From: Denitrificimonas halotolerans
Lineage (GTDB): Bacteria > Pseudomonadota > Gammaproteobacteria > Pseudomonadales > Pseudomonadaceae
Direction of reading: 5' to 3'
Length of the DNA stretch: 64,000 nt
Assembly (NCBI RefSeq): GCF_034259425.1
Contig: NZ_JAXIVU010000006.1
Coordinates: 1-64,000 of the forward strand
Positions within the stretch are counted from its first letter, which is position 1. Every line of letters starts with the position of its first letter. This document shows, piece by piece, positions 42,280-50,622 of this stretch. The notes under the pieces are model-generated. The model worked only from the letters and a program-made list of their open reading frames with translations. It was not told where the DNA came from and did not search any database. Both the position numbers and the translations under genes were made by a program.

Positions 42280-43026
42280 TTGAATAAATACGCGATCATT
42301 GGTGGTACAGGGCTAACTCGGCTAGAAGGATTGACAATTCGCGACGCCATGTTTATTGACACCCCTTACGGTTCGCCTTCAGCGGAAGTGATCCGTGGTG
42401 AGTATGCAGGACGTGATGTATTGTTTTTGGCGCGTCACGGTCAGCCACACCGTATTCCACCTCATGAGGTAAATTATCGGGCGAACCTTTGGGCATTACG
42501 TCAGGCTGGTGCAACCCATATCTTAGCCATCAATGCGGTGGGTGGTATTTCAGACACGTTTCAAACCGGTTGCTTTTCGATTCCTGATCAAATTATTGAC
42601 TATACTTCGGGGCGTGATCATACCCTCTATGAAGGGGACCTTGAGCATGTGACCCATGTGGATTTCAGTTACCCCTATGATGAAATATTACGTAAGCGTT
42701 TAATCGCAGCAGTTGCTGCTTGTGGTTATAGCTGTAATAACCAAGGCGTGTATGGTTGTACACAAGGCCCTCGTTTAGAGACAGTAGCTGAAGTGGCGCG
42801 AATGGAGCGCGATGGTTGCAATATTGTTGGCATGACAGGTATGCCCGAAACCGTTTTAGCGCGTGAGCTTGGTCTGAGCTACGCCTGTTTAGCTTTAGTC
42901 GTCAACCGTGCAGCAGGTAAGTCTAATGGCGCGACAATCACAAAAGCACAAATTGATGCAGCGGTGAATGTGGGGATGTCTAAGGTGAAGATCGTTTTAG
43001 CACGTCTATTAGGTGCGGCTGATTAA
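42280..43026 (+). CDS. S-methyl-5'-thioinosine phosphorylase
   Basis: The 248-aa purine-nucleoside phosphorylase-family protein has FLARHGQPHRIPPHEVNYRANLWALRQ, AINAVGGI and YGCTQGPRLETVAEV. The NRAAGK end motif fits the MTAP/MTIP family; in Pseudomonas the neighbour of nagZ is the MTIP enzyme of methylthioadenosine salvage, so I favour that. Methylthioadenosine is a by-product of spermidine synthase (speE here at 45 kb). The start is a TTG at 42280 with GAGGTGG upstream. Confidence 0.88.
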   Translation: MNKYAIIGGTGLTRLEGLTIRDAMFIDTPYGSPSAEVIRGEYAGRDVLFLARHGQPHRIPPHEVNYRANLWALRQAGATHILAINAVGGISDTFQTGCFSIPDQIIDYTSGRDHTLYEGDLEHVTHVDFSYPYDEILRKRLIAAVAACGYSCNNQGVYGCTQGPRLETVAEVARMERDGCNIVGMTGMPETVLARELGLSYACLALVVNRAAGKSNGATITKAQIDAAVNVGMSKVKIVLARLLGAAD

Positions 43027-43038
43027 CTCATCTTTAAA

Positions 43039-43072
43039 ACCATAAGCTATGTTAGGTCGCATGGCTTATGGT
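43039..43072. terminator. Palindrome between convergent phosphorylase and PPTase genes
   Basis: ACCATAAGC and GCTTATGGT flank a 16-nt loop, with TTTAAA on both outer sides. It overlaps the 3' end of the leftward gene and may end both transcripts. Confidence 0.55.
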
Positions 43073-43804
43073 ATCTTTAAAGTCCTTTGCAATGCCCACT
43101 AAAGTCATTGTATTGCCTTGTATAGAAGTAAATTGTCCTTCCAGTTCATGGCCTGCTTGCCAATTCCTCGATAAATTTTTATTCAGTTTTAAGCAAGCAA
43201 AGCCTTGTTCGGCCAAGTCTACTGTCGTGACTTGCGCATCATGAAATCCAAAATAGCAGTCGGTAAGTGGGTTGAGGGCCTTAAATAGACTTTCTTTAAA
43301 AGAAAATACTAAGGTTAAGTAGTGCGCAGCTTGCTCTGCTGACAAAGTGGAAAATACTTTGTGCTCACTAGTCGTCAGAATGGCTTTCGCTAGACGTTGT
43401 GAGCGCGTAATGCTGATCGGGGGCTCGATATCTAAACCGAAATTTTTCCAATGTTTTGTGCTACCAACAATAGCAGCGGCAATGGGATGGCTATGAGACA
43501 TGGAACCACAGCTACCATAGGGCCAAACAGGTGCACGGCTGTTCTTTTTCTGACTAGGAAACTGAGCGTGTTTGAGTTGTAGGCGTAATGCTTCGCGCGC
43601 GCAGAGTCGCGCCGCTAAAAACTCTGCTTGACGTTTTTCTGCAGCTTGGGGCATAGGGAGGTTGTATTGGGTATAGAGTGTCGAACTCACAGCGCTTTGC
43701 TGATATTGCGTTGAAACTAGGGTGCATTCTGTGAGGTGGCGAGGGAAGGGCCAGTCTTGTTCGACATGCTCTAAAAATCCTGAAAACTGTGCTGCAAAAA
43801 TCAT
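43052..43804 (-). CDS. 4'-phosphopantetheinyl transferase (EntD/Sfp-like)
   Basis: The 250-aa protein has the EntD-type order: an N-terminal domain, NFGLDIEPP carrying the Mg-binding Asp and Glu, and FSFKESLFKALNPL with the second motif (W/F)-x-x-KES. It adds phosphopantetheine from CoA to carrier proteins, possibly of siderophore or secondary metabolism, none of which appears in the window. It is divergent from cysB with 127 bp between. Confidence 0.88.
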   Translation of the reverse strand: MIFAAQFSGFLEHVEQDWPFPRHLTECTLVSTQYQQSAVSSTLYTQYNLPMPQAAEKRQAEFLAARLCAREALRLQLKHAQFPSQKKNSRAPVWPYGSCGSMSHSHPIAAAIVGSTKHWKNFGLDIEPPISITRSQRLAKAILTTSEHKVFSTLSAEQAAHYLTLVFSFKESLFKALNPLTDCYFGFHDAQVTTVDLAEQGFACLKLNKNLSRNWQAGHELEGQFTSIQGNTMTLVGIAKDFKDTISHAT

Positions 43805-43931
43805 CTGTTTGATCCATCCTGAGGCATTTAATTATAAAATATTGGTTATAAGTCTGGAATAAATACGCTAATACAGTTATAAGAACGTAATTGTTTTATA
43901 TGTTGCTTATATTCTACTGCTGAGGTGCCTT

Positions 43932-44906
43932 ATGAAGTTACAACAATTGCGTTATATCTGGGAAGTATCGAGAAATGGTTTAAATGTTTCTGCCACTGCA
44001 CAGGCTCTTTATACCTCCCAGCCTGGCATAAGCAAGCAAATTCGTCTTTTGGAGGATGAGTTGGGAGTAGAGATTTTTGCGCGCAGTGGTAAGCATTTAA
44101 CACGGATCACGGCTCCAGGTGAGCACATTATTCGTATGGCCGGAGAAATTTTACGTAAATGTGAAAATATTAAGCAAATCGGGCAGGAGTTCTCCGATGA
44201 GCGTGCGGGCACTTTATCTATTGCTACAACCCACACTCAGGCACGTTATGCATTACCCCCTGTGATTCGATCCTTTATGCAAGAGTATCCGGATGTGGCT
44301 TTGCATATGCATCAAGGCACGCCGGCACAAATTGCTGAAATGGCTGCTGATGGTACTGTGGATTTTGCTATTGCCACCGAAGGTCTGGATAAGTTTGGTG
44401 ATTTGATCATGATGCCATGCTATCGCTGGAACCGGTCTGTAGTAGTGCCTAAAGGGCATCCTCTGACTAAACTACCTAAGTTGACACTGGAAGCTATTGC
44501 CGAATACCCAATTGTGACTTATGTTTTTGGGTTTACCGGTCGTTCAAAGTTGGATGAAGCCTTTAAACAGGTGGAGCTTGAGCCAAAAGTGATTTTTACT
44601 GCAGCAGATGCTGACGTGATTAAAACTTATGTGCGTTTGGGCTTAGGGGTTGGAATTGTGGCGGGCATGTCGGTGGATGAGCAGCAGGATCAGGATTTAA
44701 TTGCGTTAGATGCGAGTCATTTATTTGAATCGAGTGTGACTAAAATAGGGTTTCGTCGTGGTACGTTTTTACGTGGTTTTATGAGTGATTTTATTGAGCG
44801 TTTTGCCCCACATCTTGATGAAGATTTGCAGTTAAAAGTCATTCAAGCACGCAGTCGCGATGAAGTGGATGAGTTGTTTAAAAATATTGAACTGCCAGTA
44901 CTTTAA
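43932..44906 (+). CDS. cysB: LysR-family regulator CysB
   Basis: The 324-aa protein has the winged HTH (LQQLRYIWEVSRNGLNVSATAQALYTSQPGISKQIRLLEDELG, about residues 3-46). The effector domain fits CysB: TTHTQARYALPPVIRSFMQEYP and GFTGRSKLDEAF. CysB activates sulfate assimilation genes in response to acetylserine and sulfur starvation. The start is the ATG at 43932. The next gene, speE, is in the same orientation but separated by 93 bp. Confidence 0.94.
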   Translation: MKLQQLRYIWEVSRNGLNVSATAQALYTSQPGISKQIRLLEDELGVEIFARSGKHLTRITAPGEHIIRMAGEILRKCENIKQIGQEFSDERAGTLSIATTHTQARYALPPVIRSFMQEYPDVALHMHQGTPAQIAEMAADGTVDFAIATEGLDKFGDLIMMPCYRWNRSVVVPKGHPLTKLPKLTLEAIAEYPIVTYVFGFTGRSKLDEAFKQVELEPKVIFTAADADVIKTYVRLGLGVGIVAGMSVDEQQDQDLIALDASHLFESSVTKIGFRRGTFLRGFMSDFIERFAPHLDEDLQLKVIQARSRDEVDELFKNIELPVL

Positions 44907-44999
44907 AGCAAGTAGTGAACATCTAAGATTGCACGTCATTTTATGGTCTGGTGAGTGCCGTATAATTGCTGCAGTTTATTTAAAAGAGTGAGGATCAGT

Positions 45000-45863
45000 A
45001 TGAGCGATTATTACCGCGAAACTTTGCATGAAGACTATGGACAGTTTTTTAGCGTAGATAAAATGCTATACGAAGTGCGTACTGAACATCAGCACTTAGT
45101 TATTTTTGAAAACACTAGAATGGGACGTGTAATGGCTTTAGATGGTGCCATTCAAACTACTGAGGCTGATGAGTTCTTTTACCATGAGATGCTCACTCAT
45201 GTTCCGATTTTAGCTCATGGGGCTGCCCGTAAGGTTTTAATCATTGGCGGTGGTGATGGTGCGATGTTGCGTGAGGTGTGTCGGCATAGCAATGTAGAGC
45301 ATGTTACTATGGTGGAAATTGATCAAGCGGTGGTTGATATGTGTAAGAAGTATCTACCACGCCATTCTGACGGTGCTTACGAGGATCCTCGGGTGCGTCT
45401 AGTGATTGATAATGGCATGAGCTTTGTAGCTAACTGTACTGAACATTTTGATGTGATTATCAGTGACTGCCCAGATCCAACTGGCCCTGCAGAAGTTTTA
45501 TTTTCGGAAGATTTTTATCAAGCTTGTTATCGCTGTTTAACTGACAGAGGGGTTTTTGTCGCACAAAATGGCACACCCTTTTTACAGCTTGAAGAAGTTA
45601 AAACGACCGCTAGTCGCATTAAAGACTTATTTGCCGATTGGCATTTTTATCATGCTGCAGTGCCAACCTATATAGGTGGCAGTATGACCTTTGTGTGGGC
45701 TGCTAAACAGGCACAAATGCGTCAGGTAGACTTAACAACTTTACGCCAGCGCTTCGCTGCAAGCGGCGTGCGTACTCGTTATTACAATCCAGAGATACAC
45801 TGTGCAGCTTTTGCTTTGCCGCAGTATGTGCTTGAGGCGGTGGATAAGCTCAACAACGATTAA
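45000..45863 (+). CDS. speE: Spermidine synthase
   Basis: From ATG 45000 the protein is 287 aa. The aminopropyltransferase motif VLIIGGGDGAMLREVCRH, the acidic VEIDQAVVDM and DCPDPTGPAEVLFSEDFY are present. It transfers an aminopropyl group from decarboxylated SAM to putrescine. AGTGAGGATCAGT precedes the ATG; an upstream in-frame start at 44955 has no family support. It is a second spermidine route next to nspC and carboxynorspermidine synthase at the window's left. No speD is visible. Confidence 0.92.
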   Translation: MSDYYRETLHEDYGQFFSVDKMLYEVRTEHQHLVIFENTRMGRVMALDGAIQTTEADEFFYHEMLTHVPILAHGAARKVLIIGGGDGAMLREVCRHSNVEHVTMVEIDQAVVDMCKKYLPRHSDGAYEDPRVRLVIDNGMSFVANCTEHFDVIISDCPDPTGPAEVLFSEDFYQACYRCLTDRGVFVAQNGTPFLQLEEVKTTASRIKDLFADWHFYHAAVPTYIGGSMTFVWAAKQAQMRQVDLTTLRQRFAASGVRTRYYNPEIHCAAFALPQYVLEAVDKLNND

Positions 45864-45911
45864 GAGCTTAGCCGGCTTGGCTGGGGTTGGCTATTGCTCG
45901 GTAAGTGATCT

Positions 45912-47849
45912 TTATAAGCTGATACGAGGAGTCACATCTAAACGAACAACGGTCTTGAGCTGCTCTTCTAAATGAACTTTTAATGCTTTTAAATCAGAGT
46001 ATGTCACTTCACTGTTGGAGCTGACCTCTAGTTTAAGATAGGTTTCTTTTAAGCCAACTTGTACCTGCAGCGCTTCAATGTGTAGAGTTTTCCCATGAAC
46101 TTCCATAAACATGGCATTAACTTTTTGTTCTACTTTCCAGACGCTGTATATACTCTGAAATGACCAAGTGAGTGGTATAGCAATAGCTAGCATCAGTGCG
46201 CTTGATAAGGCTAAACCCCGACGTGCTTTAACCAGTGGGGCATAGCCTAGCACCAAGAATGTTAAAGATGCTGATAGGGCGATCCCGACTAGGTTAGTGG
46301 TGAAAAGGAGTGCTGAACCACTGATGATTTGCCAATCCCACCAGCCAATTCCAATGCCAGCCACACAAAGCGGTGGTACCAAGGCTACTGCAATAGCCAC
46401 TCCAGGCATACTTTTCATGATGCTTTCCCGTGCGTAAGCATAGGCGCCGGCAATACCGGAGAAAATGGCTACACCTAAATCCAGTAAATTGGGGTGTAAT
46501 CGTCCAGCTATTTCTGGTGTGACACGGGTAATGGGAATAATGAGCGCTATGAGTGCCGCCATTGTTAAAGCTAACGCGATGCCTTTAGCAATGGTAGTAA
46601 TGGCATTTTTCATCAATGAATGATCATTACGTAGGAGCCCCATTGCTAGAGATATAATTGGTGACATAAGCGGCGCGAGCACCATAGCACCAATGATCAC
46701 AGCTGAACTGGATAGAAACAAGCCCAGGCTAGCAATGAGGCTGCTGAGCATCATTAAAGCGACAAAACTACTGCTACTTTGAGCGTTGCGCCGCAACTGT
46801 ACAAAAAGTTCTTTGAAGTCATCTTCTAAAGCATTGGTAAATAAGGGTAAACGTTGTTGAATCATGTCTAAGCGTTGTTCATTCAACGGTAAGTTCTCAA
46901 GCTTTAAAGTATCCTTACCACCACGCTGACCGCCTTGGGTTTCGTAATAGGCTTCCGGTAAGTTGATATGTACTGCTTCAGGATACAACTCAAGTTCAAT
47001 GCTTTGTGCTTCGCGTTTTTGGCTGTCAACGTAATAGGTGAGGGGGGTGTTGCTCTCTACGCGTAAGTAATTACTGCGCACATAACTCATAGAGTTGGGT
47101 AAGCGAGTGACTTTTTTATCAGAGTTAAAAGATGCTTTGAATAAGAAGCTAAGGTACTGGCTGATGGACTTTGGAGCAATGAGTAAGGTTGAGACCTTTC
47201 CATCTTGGATGGAAATGCTCGTGTTAATTAGGCGGGCAGCAGCATTGTGGACATTGTTTTCAATTGAGACCATGCCGGTAATTGCTGTTTTTACGCTGTA
47301 TTCTTCGCCTACAGATAAGGTGATCGCAAAGGGGTGAATATTAAATAGATTACGTAAACCACCCCATAGGACTACAAAAAAGTAAAAAATACGATGTAGG
47401 GTTGACTCGGTACGTTTGCGGTAGGTGCGACTTCTTTGATCTAAGAAAGGTGTTTGCCCTAACATAATAGAGCCTAGCGCAACTTCATCATTGCAGCGTA
47501 AAACATCAATGGGTTTAGTGGATGTGCTAAAGGCTAGCTGAATGTGTTCATCTGTCTTGCCGTGGAACAGAAACCATTCACGCAAGCGCGTTTGATGACT
47601 GTCGGTGGGAATAATGCCTAAGCTGAAATTTAATGACTTGGCTTGATCAATGAGTGGAGCTAAGTCAGCATCGGTGCATAGAGCTATGACATGTTCGGCA
47701 AAATCGAGAGGACGGCCTGGTTGCTCTAAGAAGGCTTGGATAGAGAGTTGTTCTAGGTTAATGCAGTTGTTTTTGGCAAAGGCTATAACGGTTTGTACTT
47801 TAGGGTTCTCAGCGTCGTCATAGATAAATAAAGCTTTGCTGCATAACAT
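45912..47849 (-). CDS. DUF389 (TIGR00341-type) membrane protein
   Basis: The 645-aa protein has an uncharacterised soluble N-terminus (about residues 1-330) with DAGK-like beta-strand patches. A membrane core of about six helices (355-560) carries the DUF389 signatures SSSAVIIGAMVLAPLMSPIISLAMGLL and SIMKSMPGVAIAVALVPPLCVAGIG. The C-terminal tail is soluble. Members may be transporters, but function is unknown to me. The long N-terminus is a variant known in Pseudomonas. Transcribed leftward and followed by no close gene on its strand. Confidence 0.85.
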   Translation of the reverse strand: MLCSKALFIYDDAENPKVQTVIAFAKNNCINLEQLSIQAFLEQPGRPLDFAEHVIALCTDADLAPLIDQAKSLNFSLGIIPTDSHQTRLREWFLFHGKTDEHIQLAFSTSTKPIDVLRCNDEVALGSIMLGQTPFLDQRSRTYRKRTESTLHRIFYFFVVLWGGLRNLFNIHPFAITLSVGEEYSVKTAITGMVSIENNVHNAAARLINTSISIQDGKVSTLLIAPKSISQYLSFLFKASFNSDKKVTRLPNSMSYVRSNYLRVESNTPLTYYVDSQKREAQSIELELYPEAVHINLPEAYYETQGGQRGGKDTLKLENLPLNEQRLDMIQQRLPLFTNALEDDFKELFVQLRRNAQSSSSFVALMMLSSLIASLGLFLSSSAVIIGAMVLAPLMSPIISLAMGLLRNDHSLMKNAITTIAKGIALALTMAALIALIIPITRVTPEIAGRLHPNLLDLGVAIFSGIAGAYAYARESIMKSMPGVAIAVALVPPLCVAGIGIGWWDWQIISGSALLFTTNLVGIALSASLTFLVLGYAPLVKARRGLALSSALMLAIAIPLTWSFQSIYSVWKVEQKVNAMFMEVHGKTLHIEALQVQVGLKETYLKLEVSSNSEVTYSDLKALKVHLEEQLKTVVRLDVTPRISL

Positions 47850-47877
47850 AGGCCATCTCCTTAACCATTAAGCTTAA

Positions 47878-47903
47878 AAAAGCCGGATGAAGATCCGGCT
47901 TTT
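47878..47903 (-). terminator. Intrinsic terminator after the SCP2 gene
   Basis: AAAAGCCGGAT and ATCCGGCTTTT flank a GAAG tetraloop (plus-strand orientation). With further A residues on the left it works as a minus-strand terminator for the SCP2/phosphatase transcript. Confidence 0.9.
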
Positions 47904-47925
47904 CATGACAGCATAGTACTACAAA

Positions 47926-48240
47926 TTAAACTGGGAAAAGTTCGCTCAGTTTCATTGCTAGCATCATGTCGCCTTCAGCGCGTAGTTTGCCGCCCATAAA
48001 TGCTTGCATGCCATCGGTTTCTCCGGTTGCGATACCTTTAAAGGTTTCGCTGTCCATGATCAAGGTTACATTAGCATCGTCATTATCGCCTGCTTGTACG
48101 TCGCAAGTGCCGTCTTTAACGACAACATAATAGTTTTCAGCATCTTCGATATTGAATTGGAAAATGAGGTCTAAACCGGCCGCTGCGTCAGCATTGAATT
48201 GAGCGGTTAGGGTTTGGATGATTTCTGCTGTAGAAGACAT
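47926..48240 (-). CDS. SCP2 sterol-transfer-domain protein
   Basis: From ATG 48240 the protein is 104 aa and consists of one SCP2 domain (LIFQFNIEDAENYYVVVKDG, VTLIMDSETFKGIATG, MLAMKLSELFPV), a lipid-binding fold. It probably carries fatty acyl or other hydrophobic ligands. AGGATC lies 6 nt upstream; the in-frame start at 48297 is rejected. It follows the histidine phosphatase gene on the same strand, 53 bp away. Confidence 0.9.
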   Translation of the reverse strand: MSSTAEIIQTLTAQFNADAAAGLDLIFQFNIEDAENYYVVVKDGTCDVQAGDNDDANVTLIMDSETFKGIATGETDGMQAFMGGKLRAEGDMMLAMKLSELFPV

Positions 48241-48293
48241 AATAGATCCTTTTTTAACGTTGTTGTGCGGTATATGCCGCGTACTTTTACTGT

Positions 48294-49004
48294 TCATCGA
48301 TAGGTGATGAGCAATTGATTCTTTAACAGGTCTAGGTACGGGTGACTGTTAAAAGAAGTGGGAGCCACTGGGTCGTTACGAAATTTTAGGCGGTTCAATG
48401 AAGTGTTTACAATTTGCCAATTCAACTCAAATGTTTGCTGTGCTGTCCTTCCTCTGAGCAAGTGCAAGTAAGCAGTAATTGTACCGCAGGAGGTGAAAAT
48501 ACCGATGTGCTCATGCTCTTGAGCTGTTTCTAAAATACGCTGCATGTCTGCATGCACTGTGCCTCCCAAGGTGGACCAATGCAACTGTTTAGGTATGTTA
48601 TCTTGACCTGTTGCCCAGCGTTGCATAATTATGGCAAATAAGTATTGAAATTCTTTTCGATCTTGCAGGGGGTTGCGTAAGTTTGCGATGGCATAGGGCT
48701 CGTGCTCGGTGATATGCGGCAGCATTAAACGAATCAGGGCATCTGCATTAATTTCATTAAAGGCACTATCAATACTGAGTTGCGGAGTTGGTTGTTGCAT
48801 AGTTCTATAGTGGCTTAAAATAATTTGGGCTGTATTTTTCTGGCGACTCATATCACCACTGAAACACTGCGTGAACTCAACACCGATGTTAATTAAATAA
48901 TCACTAAGGATTTCTGACTGTTGCACACCAAAAGGTGGCAAAACATCATAATTTTGTGCCCTAAATGGGGCTTGTCCGTGACGGATTAAATAAATAGTGC
49001 CCAA
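48294..49004 (-). CDS. Histidine phosphatase family protein
   Basis: The 236-aa protein has the canonical TIYLIRHGQAPFRAQNYD near the N-terminus, a branch-1 motif, and the second His is not in the classic form (IFTSCGTITAYLHLL). Phosphoglycerate-mutase-like; substrate unknown. No signal peptide, hence cytoplasmic. It is upstream of the SCP2 gene and probably in the same transcript. Promoter expected in the 178 bp to the yfaE end. Confidence 0.8.
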   Translation of the reverse strand: MGTIYLIRHGQAPFRAQNYDVLPPFGVQQSEILSDYLINIGVEFTQCFSGDMSRQKNTAQIILSHYRTMQQPTPQLSIDSAFNEINADALIRLMLPHITEHEPYAIANLRNPLQDRKEFQYLFAIIMQRWATGQDNIPKQLHWSTLGGTVHADMQRILETAQEHEHIGIFTSCGTITAYLHLLRGRTAQQTFELNWQIVNTSLNRLKFRNDPVAPTSFNSHPYLDLLKNQLLITYR

Positions 49005-49182
49005 ATCATTGTGCGCCTGAATGATTCAATTGTTCATGCAGGTTATTGCGAACTGGTAAGGCTGTCAATAATAAATCATACGTTTGTTTGAAAAAGAAGG
49101 GGCCAAGGAGCTGACAGTTTAGTTTACAGGTGTGTTGTCGGCATGTCGAAAGGGCTTGCCCCTAGTGGTATGCAAGGGGCAA

Positions 49183-49476
49183 TCAGTCTTCTTGAGTTTC
49201 AATACTGTATTTGCTTTTTAGGCTGACTTTAACCACTAGAGGTTCTTCAGCAAGGCAGCAGCAAGGTAAAATTTCATCTTGTCGTAGAAAGGCTAGTGGG
49301 GTGTTGGCATAACTGACGCTGCCAGAGCGCAGGCTTACCCGGCAAGCACCACAATAACCACTGCGGCACTGGTATTCAACCTGGTGTCCTGTGCGCTCTA
49401 ACCCTTCCAATAGTGTTTCTGAAGGTTCTAGCTTAAAAATCAGATCTTCAGTGATAACTTGAATAGGTGCTTTCAT
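49183..49476 (-). CDS. yfaE: 2Fe-2S ferredoxin that maintains class Ia ribonucleotide reductase
   Basis: The 97-aa plant-type ferredoxin has YQCRSGYCGACRVSLRSG with the first three cluster cysteines and ILPCCCLAE with the last. YfaE delivers electrons to restore the tyrosyl radical/diiron cofactor of NrdB. Its ATG touches the nrdB stop, completing an nrdA-nrdB-yfaE operon like that of E. coli. Confidence 0.92.
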   Translation of the reverse strand: MKAPIQVITEDLIFKLEPSETLLEGLERTGHQVEYQCRSGYCGACRVSLRSGSVSYANTPLAFLRQDEILPCCCLAEEPLVVKVSLKSKYSIETQED

Positions 49477-50616
49477 TTACAGCTCAAAATCGCCCAGGTC
49501 ATCGGCCGATACTGTTGAGTTGATTTGCCCAACTAGGTAAGAGCTGACCTCAACTTCCTGTGGCGCAACCTGTACATTATCAGAAACTAACCAAGCGTTA
49601 ATCCATGGGATGGGGTTGTGTGAAGCATTGCTGAAAATCGGCTCAAGTCCTACCGCGTGCATGCGCAGGTTGGTGATGTATTCAATATACTGATTGAGAA
49701 TGCCTTCGTTTAAGCCAATCATTGAGCCATCTTTAAATAAGTAGGCAGCCCATTCCTTTTCTTGCTGAGCTGCATGTCTAAAGATTTCGATGCTTTCTGC
49801 GTGGCATGAGCGGGCTACTTCTGCCATTTCGGGGTCGTCATGACCGTCTTGCATAATATTGATGATGTGTTGAGTGCCGGTTAGGTGTAAGGCTTCATCG
49901 CGGGCAATTAAGCGAATGATCTTAGCGTTGCCTTCCATTAGGCGGCGCTCGGCAAAGGCAAAAGAGCAGGCGAAACTGACATAGAAGCGGATGGCTTCTA
50001 AAACGTTCACACTCATCATGCATAGGTAGAGCTTGCGTTTGAGTTCAAATAAATCGATCTCATAAGTTTGCCCGTTAATGGTATGGGTGCCTGGACCGCA
50101 TTTATTATAGATCATGCTGTAATGAATCAAATCGTCATAATACTTGGAGATATCGCCGGCACGTTCAATGATGTGTTTGTTACCTACGATGTCATCAAAA
50201 ATGACAGCAGGATCGTTCACAATATTACGAATAATGTGGGTGTAGGAGCGTGAGTGAATGGTTTCTGAAAATGACCAAGTTTCAATCCAGGTTTCCAACT
50301 CAGGGATAGACACTAAAGGCAAGAACGCAACGTTTGGACTGCGACCTTGAATAGAGTCCAACAGTGTTTGGTACTTTAAATTGCTGATAAAAATATGCTG
50401 CTCATGTTCTGGTAGGTTACGGTAATCAGTGCGGTCTTGGGAGACGTCCACTTCCTCCGGACGCCAGAAAAATGAGAGTTGTTTTTCAATCAGCTTTTCA
50501 AAAATTGGATATTTTTGCTGGTCATAACGGGCTACGTTAACCGGTTGCCCAAAAAACATAGGTTCTTTGAGCTGGTCATTATCAATTTTTGAGAAAGTGC
50601 TGTATTTCATAAACAT
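49477..50616 (-). CDS. nrdB: Class Ia ribonucleotide reductase small subunit
   Basis: The 379-aa R2 protein closely resembles E. coli NrdB across its length (QLKEPMFFGQPVNVARYDQQKYPIFEKLIEKQLSFFWRPEEVDVS and others by recollection). Diiron ligand motifs FSETIHSRSYTHIIRN and ARDEALHLTGTQH, and the YxxxF region LYLCMMSVN, are present. The C-terminal tail (SADDLGDFEL) binds NrdA. The start at 50616 or the ATG two codons later are both possible. Operon with nrdA 6 bp upstream. Confidence 0.95.
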   Translation of the reverse strand: MFMKYSTFSKIDNDQLKEPMFFGQPVNVARYDQQKYPIFEKLIEKQLSFFWRPEEVDVSQDRTDYRNLPEHEQHIFISNLKYQTLLDSIQGRSPNVAFLPLVSIPELETWIETWSFSETIHSRSYTHIIRNIVNDPAVIFDDIVGNKHIIERAGDISKYYDDLIHYSMIYNKCGPGTHTINGQTYEIDLFELKRKLYLCMMSVNVLEAIRFYVSFACSFAFAERRLMEGNAKIIRLIARDEALHLTGTQHIINIMQDGHDDPEMAEVARSCHAESIEIFRHAAQQEKEWAAYLFKDGSMIGLNEGILNQYIEYITNLRMHAVGLEPIFSNASHNPIPWINAWLVSDNVQVAPQEVEVSSYLVGQINSTVSADDLGDFEL

Positions 50617-50622
50617 GTACCC